Positions 37,259 to 46,207 of a stretch of DNA of 56,692 nt are shown here, in pieces. Under the pieces are notes generated by a model. It searched no databases. It saw only the letters and a list, made by a program, of their open reading frames with translations, and had not been told where the DNA came from. The translations under genes were made by a program, and so were the position numbers. The first letter of the stretch is position 1, and every line of letters starts with the position of its first letter. The stretch comes from an uncultured Flavobacteriales bacterium (GTDB taxonomy: Bacteria > Bacteroidota > Bacteroidia > Flavobacteriales_D > Parvicellaceae), in NCBI GenBank assembly GCA_943788115.1, contig CALSPA010000020.1, forward strand, positions 1 to 56,692, written 5' to 3'.

Positions 37259-39485
37259 TATTTAACAATTTCAAATTCGACTCTTCTGTTTTTCTGTCTT
37301 CCTTGCTTATTATCTAAACCAGAAGATGTAATGTTTTCGGCAACAGGCTTAGACTCTCCTAAACCAACTGATTTCATTCTTGACCAACCAATACCTTTTG
37401 AATTTAAATAATTCTTAATAGAATTTGCTCTTATTTTAGACAATAGCTGATTATAATCTTCTTCCCCCTTACTATCTGTATGACCTATTATCTTTATCAT
37501 AGCTGTTGGGTTATCTTTCATATAATTGAATACTTTATCAAGATCAGTTTTAGATGATTCAATTAATGAAGTCGCTTCATATACAAAATATAAAACAGGT
37601 AAATTAGAATCACTAATTGGTTTAGAGTCTGAATAATCAGGTTCTACTACTTCATTATCTACACTTCATTATCTACTACTTCATTATCTACTACTTCATT
37701 ATCTACTACTTCATTATCTACTACTTCATTATCTACTACTTCATTATCTACTACTTCATTATCTACCACTTCATTATCTACTACTTCATTAGGATCAATA
37801 CTTTCAACTTCAATATTAACAAGTTCATCTTCAAGCATTGCAATCGAAACAATGTCGCCATCTACAACTTTACCTGCAGTAATTGTTATTGTATCTGTAT
37901 TTACAGTAACAACTTTAGTATAATCAATTACACCTTCTGTATCCATTGGTACATTAACGAAATCAGAAGTTGAAAGTTTACCTAATTGATAAAGTATCTC
38001 GTAATCATGACCTGCTTGTAGAATGAATAAAAACCTTCCGGTAAGAACATTAGGTCTATAGACTCCAAATTTATTTTCTGAATCTTCTTCAAAAATAGAA
38101 ATAACCAAATCTTTAACAACATCTCCAGTGGTATCTCTAACTACCCCTTTATAAACTGCTAAATCTTTTTCTTCCTCTTCAACTAAGTTCATAACATAAA
38201 TATCTTGATCTCCCTTCCCACCTTCTCTTAAAGAAGAAAAATAAGCTTTTGTTCCAGAAACAGATGGAAAGAAAAACAAATCATTTCCAACTGTATTGGT
38301 TGGATAACCCATATTTATAGGGTTAGAAAAAGACCCATCTTGTTCCATTGTTGACATAAGAAAGTCATGCCCACCCATAGTTTGATGACCTTGAGATGAG
38401 AAATACAACGTTTTACCATCAGGATGAAGATATGGACCATCCTCATCATATATTGTATTGATATTTTCACCTAAATTTTGAGCCTCAGCCCATTGACCAT
38501 TTGGTAATTTTTTCATCATCCAAATATCTTTACCTCCATAACCACCATCACGGTCACTTGTAAAGAAAATAATATTTCCATAAGTATCTAAACTTGCATC
38601 AGTTTCCCAAAACTTAGAATTAATTGATGATTCTAACAACTCTAGTTCACCCCATACATCACCATCTCTTTTAACCTGATAAATACCAGCTTGCTCATTT
38701 CCATCAGCTGATTGCCTGTATACATACATCAGTTGACCATCAGGAGATAAGTACAAACAAGCATCATGACCTTGGGAATTAATTTTATCTTGAACTAAAA
38801 TAGGATCAGTCCATACATCATGTTCCTTAACTGACATAAAAATATCTTCAAAATAGTTTCCTTCTTCATCTTTGAGCGCATTTGAACCACCACTTCTTCT
38901 TGATGTAAAAAACATTACATTTTCTTCAGCATTAAGTTTAGGTCTGTATTCTGGAAACTCAGTATTTAAATCATTAATTGGAGTAATTCTAAAGTCATTA
39001 GGGTTATTAAAAGCTTCAAGAGCAAATTCAGAAATCCTTAGTGCTCTGTTAATACTTCTGATATCAACAAGATTTTTTTCATCTAAAAACTGTCTGTAAA
39101 ACTGTAACCGATCTATTGATTTATCAAATTCATAATTTTGATGATAGGCTTGACCTAGTAATTTTAAAACCTCTAATGGAGCTTTCTTTTCAGATGCTAA
39201 GCCAGATTCATAAAATGGATTTAAATCATTTTGAGCTTCTTCTAAATAAGGAATGGCTTTTACTTTGTCAAACTTTGAGTTCATGTAACAAATTCCAATT
39301 GAAAATTTAGTATTGGCATTATTTGGTTGCAAATCATGCATTTCTAGAAGAATTGGAAGAGCATTTTCATAGTCCTCATCTTCTAAAAGAGCAAATGCTT
39401 CTTTGTATAATGACCTAAAAGATTGTGCACTCATCAAATTGATTGACAAGAAAACGATAGCTGTTAAAAACAATTTTAATTTCAT
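37258..39485 (-). CDS. OmpA-family protein with TPR and PD40 domains, frameshifted
   Basis: Frames 37659-39485 and 37258-37521 are one gene; adding one base in a 15-bp tandem repeat near 37665 gives an exact 742 residues. Order: signal peptide (LFLTAIVFLSINLMSAQ), TPR repeats (about 30-130), a PD40/WD40-type propeller (DVMFFTSRRSGGSN-like blades to about 420), a CRD/CNA-like domain (about 445-540), an EVVDN repeat linker, and an OmpA peptidoglycan-binding domain (IKIIGHTDSKGEEDYNQLLS ... RRVEFEIVK). This order is that of PorE, a T9SS periplasmic component, but it is also common in other OmpA proteins. A link to secretion is inference. Confidence 0.82.
37642..37792 (-). repeat. 15-bp tandem repeat encoding EVVDN
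   Basis: About ten units of TCTACTACTTCATTA (plus strand) encode EVVDN on the minus strand. One unit (37658-37671) is 14 bases, lacking a T, and breaks the frame. The array forms a flexible acidic linker between the CRD-like domain and the OmpA domain. Confidence 0.8.
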
Positions 39486-39886
39486 ATATATACTTTTAAT
39501 TTTTCAAATAATTCTAAAGGGCATTTCATCGGTTTGCCAGAATCTTCATTTATAAATACTAAAGTTGTTGCTCCAAAATTAAGCTTTTCCTTCGAATCAT
39601 TAAAGATTTCATAGTCAAATTTTATTCTAGCAGTTGGAAGTTCCTTTATATATGTGTTAATTGTTAATGAATCATCATAATAAGCTGGTGCTAAATATTT
39701 GATGTTAAAATCAACTACAGGAAGTAAAATTCCACTATCCTCCATGCTTTTATAGGGAAACCCTAACTCTCTTAAAGCTTCAACTCTTCCAATTTCATAA
39801 AACTGAGCATAATTACCATAGTAGCAGTAGCCCATTCTATCAGTATGTGCATACCTAACCCTTAGACTTTGTTGATGTTTATACAT
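39482..39886 (-). CDS. acyl-CoA thioesterase, YbgC/hotdog type
   Basis: The start is taken at ATG 39886 (MYKHQQSLRVRYAHTDRMGY), giving 134 residues; a longer frame runs to 39985 but would overlap the divergent gene. The 4HBT signature is HTDRMGYCYYGNYAQFYEIG with the catalytic Asp near residue 16, and the strand DFNIKYLAPAYYDDSLTINT follows. Family members hydrolyse short acyl-CoA or acyl-ACP in the cytoplasm. Its stop overlaps the start of the OmpA-gene, so it is likely cotranscribed with it. It is divergent from the 5'-nucleotidase pair with a 25-base gap. Confidence 0.85.
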   Translation of the reverse strand: MYKHQQSLRVRYAHTDRMGYCYYGNYAQFYEIGRVEALRELGFPYKSMEDSGILLPVVDFNIKYLAPAYYDDSLTINTYIKELPTARIKFDYEIFNDSKEKLNFGATTLVFINEDSGKPMKCPLELFEKLKVYI

Positions 39887-39911
39887 TAATATCCTTATTT
39901 TTGAAACAACA

Positions 39912-40685
39912 ATGAAAAACAACTTAAATACAATAACTCTTTTACTTTTAATAATTACATTATTAAGTTGCAAATCTACTAGCAAAGTAACAAGCTATAA
40001 CTCTTCAAATCATGTAATTGACAATAACTTGTCAACAGGTAATTATGCAGAATTAAATTTATCTGATTATAGATCAGAAATGTCGAATCAAATGAATGAA
40101 ATTATCAATGTTTCTGCAATTGACATGGAAACCGGATCACCTGAAGGTGTATTAGGAAATTTCATTTGTGATTTATCATTATTTACATGTATAAGTATTT
40201 TAGACATTCCAGCTGATTTTTGCATTTTAAACAACGGAGGATTTAGAACATCTCTTCCAAAAGGCAACGTTTCTAGAGGCAAAATATTCGAAATCATGCC
40301 ATTTGACAATGAACTAGTTGTCTTAGAATTAAATAGCAAACAAATGATTGACCTCATTAATTACATAAAAGATAAATCAATAATTAACCAAACACGAAAA
40401 GCTGGGGTTCCTATAAGTGGAATTAGACTCTCAATTATTGGAAACGAAATTTCAAGAGTTTTCATTGGAATTGAAGAGTTCAACAACACCAAAACCTACA
40501 AAGTGTTAACTACAGATTACCTAGCAAAAGGAGGCGATCAAATGACATTTTTTAAAAACGCTAAAGTAATCTCAAATACAGGATTATTATTAAGAGATGC
40601 AATTATTAATTATATTGAAAAACTAAGCAAGCAAAACATTCAATTAAACGCTCAACTTGATGGAAGAATTAGGGTATCAGAATAG
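39912..40685 (+). CDS. 5'-nucleotidase C-terminal domain lipoprotein
   Basis: This 257-residue protein has a lipobox (LLSCKSTS, Cys20). The mature part corresponds to the substrate-binding C-terminal domain of UshA-type 5'-nucleotidases: CDLSLFTCI, CILNNGGFRTSLPKG (the NGG substrate loop), IFEIMPFDNELVVLELNSKQ, and LTTDYLAKGGDQMTFF. It has no metal-binding phosphoesterase domain; the next gene provides that. The catalytic and substrate-binding halves are thus in two overlapping genes. Periplasmic or outer-membrane location is inferred from the lipobox. Confidence 0.88.
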   Translation: MKNNLNTITLLLLIITLLSCKSTSKVTSYNSSNHVIDNNLSTGNYAELNLSDYRSEMSNQMNEIINVSAIDMETGSPEGVLGNFICDLSLFTCISILDIPADFCILNNGGFRTSLPKGNVSRGKIFEIMPFDNELVVLELNSKQMIDLINYIKDKSIINQTRKAGVPISGIRLSIIGNEISRVFIGIEEFNNTKTYKVLTTDYLAKGGDQMTFFKNAKVISNTGLLLRDAIINYIEKLSKQNIQLNAQLDGRIRVSE

Positions 40686-41616
40686 AAGGAATTTTATTTT
40701 TAAAATTCTTGGTGGTTTTACAGCATTATTAACTCTAAGTAGTTTTTCATTTTTGAACAAAAAAAAATCTAAAACAACTAAAATAACGATTCTACACACC
40801 AATGACATGCACAGTCATATTGACCCATTTGACGCAAATGACAAGAACCACCCAAACAAAGGTGGGATGGTTAGAATCGCCTCTCTTGTTAATGAAATTC
40901 GAAAAAAAGAAGAACACGTAATTTTATTAGACGCTGGAGATGTTTTCCAAGGAACACCATACTTTAACATTTTTAAAGGTGAAGTTGAATACAAACTAAT
41001 GAGTGCTATGCAATATGACGCATCAACTTTGGGTAATCATGATTTTGACAATGGATTAGTTGGCGTTAAAAACATGCTTCCTTATGCGAAATTTCCATTT
41101 GTTTGTAGTAATTATGACTTTAGTGACACTATTCTTAAAAACTTAACAATTAAGTATAAAATCATAAAAAAAGGAACCATAAAAGTTGGAATATTTGGGA
41201 TTGGAATTAAACTTGATGGATTGGTAACAAAAGATTTATATGATGAAACAAAACATTTAGACCCTTATGTTACAGCTAATCATTATGCAAAATTGCTTAA
41301 AGAAAAAGAAAAATGCAGTATCATAATATGTTTAAGTCATTTAGGCTATAATTATGAAGAAACTGAAAAAGTATCAGACATTAAACTTGCTAAAAAAACA
41401 AAAAACATTGATTTAATTATTGGAGGACACACTCACACATTTTTAGAGCAGGCTGTTGTTCATAAAAACCTAATTGGCAAAGAGGTTTTAATAAATCAAG
41501 CAGGATGGGGAGCTTTAAACTTAGGCCGATTAGATTTTTATTTTAATGAAAAAAATAGCCAACGAATTGATTTAGACGCATCTACGAAATACACTAAAAA
41601 TTATGCCAAAATTTAA
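40660..41616 (+). CDS. 5'-nucleotidase metallophosphoesterase domain with Tat-like signal
   Basis: The ATG at 40660 is chosen (an upstream TTG is possible). It overlaps the upstream gene by 26 bases. The N-terminus has NRRNFIFKILGG followed by a hydrophobic stretch, a likely twin-arginine signal. The catalytic domain has LHTNDMHSHIDPFD (metal ligands D and H), DAGDVFQGTPY, LGNHDFDNG, LSHLGYNYEE and IIGGHTHTFL, all expected metallophosphoesterase motifs. At 318 residues it has no substrate-binding C-domain. It would dephosphorylate nucleotides together with the partner encoded just upstream. Confidence 0.9.
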   Translation: MEELGYQNRRNFIFKILGGFTALLTLSSFSFLNKKKSKTTKITILHTNDMHSHIDPFDANDKNHPNKGGMVRIASLVNEIRKKEEHVILLDAGDVFQGTPYFNIFKGEVEYKLMSAMQYDASTLGNHDFDNGLVGVKNMLPYAKFPFVCSNYDFSDTILKNLTIKYKIIKKGTIKVGIFGIGIKLDGLVTKDLYDETKHLDPYVTANHYAKLLKEKEKCSIIICLSHLGYNYEETEKVSDIKLAKKTKNIDLIIGGHTHTFLEQAVVHKNLIGKEVLINQAGWGALNLGRLDFYFNEKNSQRIDLDASTKYTKNYAKI

Positions 41617-41785
41617 GTACTCTGAGAAGTAAAATATTTCACAAAAACAACAGCACTTCGACTTTTTTTTAAACTTTTTTATGTAAATATTTGTACTGTT
41701 AAAATTTAAAAATCGAACCACCCCTTATTTTTATTTTTTCACAAAATTTTTTAATAGAAAATTACAAATACTTAATAAACTTATT

Positions 41786-43216
41786 ATGACTAAAACCCTG
41801 GAAAAAGTGTGGACAAATTGTCTATCCGTTGTTAAAGATAATGTTCCTTTACAAGCTTACAAAACATGGTTTGAACCAATCAAACCAGTAAAACTTAAGG
41901 GCAATGTTTTAACCATCCAGGTGCCATCTCAATTCTTCTACGAATGGCTTGAAGAACATTACATTAAGCTGTTAAAAAAAACCATTAAAAAAGAAATTGG
42001 TCCGGATGCTAAATTGGAGTACAGTATTATAATGGAAAATAACCAAGGAAACACCAATCCTTACACCATTAAAATACCAACCTCTAATAAAAGAGTCATA
42101 AAAAACCCATCAGTATCAATGCCCTTGGACATTAGTGCAAACCCAATAAAAAACCCATTTATTATTCCTGGGCTGAGAAAAATAAATGTAGACTCTAACT
42201 TAAATCCTAATTACAGCTTCGAAAATTTTGTTGAAGGAGATTGCAACAGATTAGCAAGGTCTGCTGGATATGCTGTCGCTGAAAAGCCAGGGGGCACAGC
42301 ATTTAACCCTCTATTGATTTATGGTGGTGTTGGATTAGGAAAAACACATTTAGCTCACGCAATAGGCATTTCAATTAAAAACAGAATGCCCAACAAAACA
42401 GTACTGTATGTTTCTTCTGAAAAATTCACTCATCAATTTATTGATTCAGTAAAAAACAATAGCACTAACGACTTTATCCACTTCTATCAAATGATTGATG
42501 TGCTACTAATTGATGATGTACAATTTTTCTCTGGGAAGGAAAAAACTCAAGATGTGTTTTTTCACATTTTCAACCACCTTCATCAAACAGGAAAACAATT
42601 AGTTCTTACTTCTGACAAAGCACCTGTTGAATTGCAAGGGATGGAGCAACGACTTTTATCTAGATTTAAATGGGGTCTTTCAGCAGATTTACAAGTTGCT
42701 GATCTTGAAACTAGAATTGCAATTCTTCAAAAGAAAATGTATGCAGATGGAATTGAACTTCCTAAAGAAGTTGTTGAATATTTAGCTTATAGCATTTCCT
42801 CAAACATTAGAGAATTAGAAGGCGCATTAATCTCACTAATAGCTCAATCTTCTTTAAATAAAAAATCAATCACATTAGATCTTGCAAAACAAATGATTGA
42901 CAAGTTTGTAAAAAACACTGCAAGAGAAGTTTCCATCGAATACATTCAAAAAGTTGTATGCGATTATTTTGACCTTCCTATCGAACTAATGAAATCTAAA
43001 ACAAGAAAAAGAGAAGTCGTTCAAGCAAGGCAAATAGCAATGTATTTTTCTAAAAAAATGACTAAATCTTCTTTAGCAAACATAGGAATGCATTGTGGAG
43101 GCAAAGATCATGCAACTGTACTACATGCTTGTAGAACTGTAAATAACCTTTCTGAAACTGATAAAAACTTTAGAGCTTATTTAGCCGATCTAGAGAAAAA
43201 ATTAAGTATTCAGTAA
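41786..43216 (+). CDS. dnaA: chromosomal replication initiator DnaA
   Basis: This 476-residue AAA+ protein binds DnaA boxes and starts replication. Domain I begins KTLEKVWTNCLSVVKDNVPL. The AAA+ domain has GGVGLGKTHLAHAIG (Walker A, about residue 178), VLLIDDVQFFSGKEKTQDV (Walker B) and LTSDKAPVELQGMEQRLLSR. Domain IV has the HTH signature HCGGKDHATVLHAC. Length and order are normal. The 170 bases before the start are A/T-rich. No convincing DnaA box cluster was seen there by eye, so an origin at this position is unproven. It is followed by a phosphatase gene after 30 bases. Confidence 0.98.
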   Translation: MTKTLEKVWTNCLSVVKDNVPLQAYKTWFEPIKPVKLKGNVLTIQVPSQFFYEWLEEHYIKLLKKTIKKEIGPDAKLEYSIIMENNQGNTNPYTIKIPTSNKRVIKNPSVSMPLDISANPIKNPFIIPGLRKINVDSNLNPNYSFENFVEGDCNRLARSAGYAVAEKPGGTAFNPLLIYGGVGLGKTHLAHAIGISIKNRMPNKTVLYVSSEKFTHQFIDSVKNNSTNDFIHFYQMIDVLLIDDVQFFSGKEKTQDVFFHIFNHLHQTGKQLVLTSDKAPVELQGMEQRLLSRFKWGLSADLQVADLETRIAILQKKMYADGIELPKEVVEYLAYSISSNIRELEGALISLIAQSSLNKKSITLDLAKQMIDKFVKNTAREVSIEYIQKVVCDYFDLPIELMKSKTRKREVVQARQIAMYFSKKMTKSSLANIGMHCGGKDHATVLHACRTVNNLSETDKNFRAYLADLEKKLSIQ

Positions 43217-43246
43217 GCCAAGTAAACACATATAATAACTTTAGTA

Positions 43247-43708
43247 ATGAAAATACTAATGGTTTGTTTAGGCAATATATGTAGATCTCCTTTAGCACAG
43301 GGAATTCTTGAAAAAAAAATTGAAACCCATAATTTAAATGCTATTGTTGACTCTGCAGGAACTGGATCGTGGCACATAGGCAATCCTCCCGATATTAGAA
43401 GTATTGAAACAGCAAACAACAATGGCTTTTCAATTTCAAATCAAAGAGCAAGGCAATTTAAAAAATTAGATTTTGAAGATTTCGATTTAATTTATGTGAT
43501 GGATAAAACCAACCTTAATGACATATCCAATCTTGATTACAACAACAATCATAGTGCTAAAATAAAATTAATTTTGAACGAAATTTATCCATCATCAAAT
43601 ATGGATGTTCCAGACCCATATTATGGAAATGAAAGTGGATTTGAAATTGTATATGATCTATTAGACAAAGCTTGCGATAAAATTATTTCAAAATTAAATA
43701 ATGAATAA
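43247..43708 (+). CDS. low-molecular-weight protein-tyrosine phosphatase
   Basis: This 153-residue enzyme has the P-loop CLGNICRSP (CX5R, residues 7-15) with the flanking DSAGTGSWHIG stretch. The general-acid Asp is in the VPDPYYG loop near residue 124-130. It dephosphorylates protein tyrosines in the cytoplasm, often in capsule-related control, but no capsule genes are nearby. It overlaps the next gene by 8 bases, so both are probably on one mRNA. Confidence 0.94.
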   Translation: MKILMVCLGNICRSPLAQGILEKKIETHNLNAIVDSAGTGSWHIGNPPDIRSIETANNNGFSISNQRARQFKKLDFEDFDLIYVMDKTNLNDISNLDYNNNHSAKIKLILNEIYPSSNMDVPDPYYGNESGFEIVYDLLDKACDKIISKLNNE

Positions 43709-44414
43709 AGGGGCCTTATACATGATACCAACTACTATTGGAGATGTTAAAGACAACCCCAATCAACAAATAGCACCTTCTAATCTAATTATCACCACAG
43801 GATTAAGACATTTCATTGTAGAAAACATAAAAACTACAAGAAGATTCTTAAGACAACTAGATCCTGAATTCGACATTGACAACAGTTATTTTTCAATATT
43901 AAACAAACACACAAATTCAAATGAAATTCAAAACTTTCTACAACCTTGTAGAGATGGTCAAAACATTGGTCTTATTAGTGAGGCAGGGTGCCCAGGAATT
44001 GCAGACCCCGGAGCTACAATTGTATCAATCGCCCATAAAGAAAATATAAGAGTAATTCCATTAATAGGACCAAGCTCAATTTTCATGGCTCTTATGGCTA
44101 GCGGACTAAGTGGACAGAACTTTTGCTTTCACGGCTACTTGCCAATTGATAAATCACTTAGAATAAAAAAAATAAAACAATTGAGTTCTTCATGCATGAA
44201 TGGATCTAGTCAAATTTTCATGGAAACACCATTTAGAAACGATTCTCTTTTAACAGACCTGTTAAAAAACTTGAATGAAAACATCATGCTATGTATTGCG
44301 TCTAACATAAGTAGTAATGGCGAATTCATAAAGACACTTTCTATAAAAAGCTGGAAACAAAACATACCGAAACTTAACAAGAAACCTTCAATATTTATTT
44401 TAGGTAATGATTAA
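43701..44414 (+). CDS. SAM-dependent methyltransferase, RsmI-like tetrapyrrole-methylase fold
   Basis: This 237-residue protein has the TP-methylase fold: LIPTT-like N-terminus (MIPTTIGDVKD), SEAGCPGIADPG (about 93-104), VIPLIGPSSIFMALMASGLSG and a C-terminal FMETPFRNDSLLTDLLKN. Bacteria use relatives to 2'-O-methylate C1402 of 16S rRNA; the divergent Bacteroidota version is called only SAM-dependent methyltransferase, so the exact substrate is not claimed. It overlaps the phosphatase gene by 8 bases. Confidence 0.85.
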   Translation: MNKGALYMIPTTIGDVKDNPNQQIAPSNLIITTGLRHFIVENIKTTRRFLRQLDPEFDIDNSYFSILNKHTNSNEIQNFLQPCRDGQNIGLISEAGCPGIADPGATIVSIAHKENIRVIPLIGPSSIFMALMASGLSGQNFCFHGYLPIDKSLRIKKIKQLSSSCMNGSSQIFMETPFRNDSLLTDLLKNLNENIMLCIASNISSNGEFIKTLSIKSWKQNIPKLNKKPSIFILGND

Positions 44415-44443
44415 AATAGTATATTCGAGATATAATTAACACA

Positions 44444-44836
44444 ATGGAATTATTAAAAATTAGAGGGAATTGGAAAAACCCAAGCATTTCATTCAACCCA
44501 AATGGCAAACTTCAAATTTGGGGTAGATCACTTCCAGAAAATGCCTTAGACACTTACAAACCAATTTTCACCTGGCTTGAGAATTACAAAAAAAATCCAG
44601 CGGTTAAAACAGAAATCGATTTTAAGCTAGAGTATTTCAACACAACCTCGAGTAAATTAATTTATGAGATTTTTAAAAAATTTGAAGACCTTAAAGCTGA
44701 CGGCAATAATTTACACGTAAAATGGCATTACGAGTCTGATGATCCAGACATGGAAGAAGAAGGAAAACTACTCTCAAACATTATTAAAGTAGAAATTGAG
44801 CTAATTGCAGTTGAAGAGTTCGACTTTAGTTACTAA
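44444..44836 (+). CDS. SiaC-family regulatory phosphoprotein (DUF1987)
   Basis: This 130-residue protein has the DUF1987 hallmarks: SFNPNGKLQIWGRSLPENAL at the N-terminus and FKLEYFNTTSSKLIYEIFKK in the middle. In Pseudomonas SiaC, a Thr in this region is phosphorylated by SiaB and the protein then stimulates the diguanylate cyclase SiaD. Here no SiaA, SiaB or SiaD gene is visible next to it, so it is an orphan in this window and its partners are unknown. The NTTS run holds candidate phosphosites. Cytoplasmic. Its stop overlaps that of the next gene by three bases, convergent. Confidence 0.85.
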   Translation: MELLKIRGNWKNPSISFNPNGKLQIWGRSLPENALDTYKPIFTWLENYKKNPAVKTEIDFKLEYFNTTSSKLIYEIFKKFEDLKADGNNLHVKWHYESDDPDMEEEGKLLSNIIKVEIELIAVEEFDFSY

Positions 44837-45690
44837 TTTTTAGCATTCAGAATTTCAAGATTAATTATTAAGGGTGTATTTGGAGAAACTCGCCCATTAA
44901 CCCCTCCCTTATCCTTAAAAGCAAGCATTGAAGGAATTAGTCCCTGAACATGATCTCCATAATTAAGTTGTTGTAATAACAAATCGAAGCCCTCTATCAT
45001 TTGCCCTTCAAGACCTACAATAAATTCATCAGGATTTAAACTATCTGTTTTATAAATTAATTCTCCATCATGTAAATGACAAGAGTAAAAAACAGCAACT
45101 TTATCTCCAACATTAATTAAACTATCTCCTTTATTATTTAATTGAATCCAATGAATTTTTCCATAATTTGAAACAAGTAATTTCTTGGAATCCCAATCGT
45201 CTAAAATTGATTCTATTATCATTTGTTCCTCTGAAAGAAATTTAGTCATGAAATCCCTTTTAGTTGAAAACAAATCAACTATTCTAAAGCAAAAATCTAC
45301 GTCTTCATTTATAAAGGATTTTGGCAAGTCTATTTTAAGATAGTCGTTATAAAATGTCTCCATAGAAATATAAAAAGATGCACTATCACCAGAAACTAAC
45401 TGACTAAACCCTTCATTAAAAACGGAATTTAGATCAAGACTATCCATGTAGAATAAATCAATTGAATTATATTGTTTTGAACTATATAATATTGAATCAT
45501 TAGTGTTTTTTAGTTCTACATACAATGGAATATAATCACCTATACTTGGATGAACATTTGATGTGGAAACATCATGAAACTTATATTTTAATTCACCATT
45601 AGTTAAGTAAAAATCTGGTGTTTTTTTATGCCCACAGCTAAATGAAATCAAAAAAGCTATAAAAAAAATAAATTTATTTTCTTTTAACAT
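44833..45690 (-). CDS. FKBP-type peptidyl-prolyl isomerase lipoprotein
   Basis: The start used is ATG 45690. The protein has 285 residues with lipobox FSCGHKK. The N-terminal half is a degenerate FKBP-like domain, and the C-terminal half (about 185-285) has VGDKVAVFYSCHLHDGELIY, FIVGLEGQMIEGFDLLLQQL, and SPNTPLIINLEIL, the FKBP core order. It probably helps fold or chaperone periplasmic or outer-membrane proteins. It overlaps the upstream FKBP lipoprotein gene (GldI candidate) by 17 bases. The three genes nrnA, gldI-like and this one look like one operon. Confidence 0.85.
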   Translation of the reverse strand: MLKENKFIFFIAFLISFSCGHKKTPDFYLTNGELKYKFHDVSTSNVHPSIGDYIPLYVELKNTNDSILYSSKQYNSIDLFYMDSLDLNSVFNEGFSQLVSGDSASFYISMETFYNDYLKIDLPKSFINEDVDFCFRIVDLFSTKRDFMTKFLSEEQMIIESILDDWDSKKLLVSNYGKIHWIQLNNKGDSLINVGDKVAVFYSCHLHDGELIYKTDSLNPDEFIVGLEGQMIEGFDLLLQQLNYGDHVQGLIPSMLAFKDKGGVNGRVSPNTPLIINLEILNAKN

Positions 45691-46207
45691 CAATCACTTC
45701 AATATTATATAACACAGCTGATAAAGGAGGTATCTTGTCCATATTTCCGAGAAGACCATGAGCTAAATAATGAGGTAAAATAACTACTCCATTTTCACCC
45801 TTTTTAAAATAAGAAATTGCTTCATGTAATCCAGATTCTATGTTATCCATCTCAACAATAAAGCTAAATGGTTGGGTGTTTTTAGAGGAATAACAAAGTG
45901 TAGTATCTGTATCTAAAAGTCTAACCTCATAATCAATAGTAACTAGATCACCTGATTCAATTTTATTGGCTTTTTTTAAATCATAAACACAATACCTAAC
46001 ACCAGAACTGGTCTTAACAACATCTAAATTATGCCTAATACAAAATTGATCAATTAGAAAAGATTCATCTCTTATCCAATTTCGGTTAACATCAATTAAA
46101 TCTTCTTTTTCAATCTCAACATCATCTTTTAAAGAATGGGATTCTCTTTTCACTTCGTTGCAAAAGCAAAAAAGAAGGCAAAGAAAACACATTACCAACC
46201 TATTCAC
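45674..46207 (-). CDS. gldI: GldI-like FKBP lipoprotein (gliding/T9SS associated)
   Basis: This 177-residue protein has a short hydrophobic N-terminus with Cys residues at FCFCNEVKR (lipobox-like). The FKBP core has ESGDLVTIDYEVRLLDTDTT, SGLHEAISYFKKGENGVVIL, and LLGNMDKIPPLSAVLYNIEV. The ending 'KIPP.S.VLYNIEVI' is typical of the gliding-motility-associated isomerase GldI. The start codon is GTG at 46207, overlapping the nrnA stop; ATG at 46192 is an alternative. nrnA next to gldI-type genes is seen in other Bacteroidota. Involvement in gliding or T9SS here is inference. Confidence 0.75.
   Translation of the reverse strand: MNRLVMCFLCLLFCFCNEVKRESHSLKDDVEIEKEDLIDVNRNWIRDESFLIDQFCIRHNLDVVKTSSGVRYCVYDLKKANKIESGDLVTIDYEVRLLDTDTTLCYSSKNTQPFSFIVEMDNIESGLHEAISYFKKGENGVVILPHYLAHGLLGNMDKIPPLSAVLYNIEVIDVKRK

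Noticed and set aside
37642..37792. Regular repeat as a CRISPR array or phase-variation switch
   Set aside because: No spacers between units, and unit length is a multiple of three, so copy change would not switch the frame; the single 14-base unit is more likely an error.
41617..41785. Replication origin before dnaA
   Set aside because: A/T-rich but no clear cluster of DnaA boxes was found by eye; some similar TTTTTCACA matches have two mismatches each.
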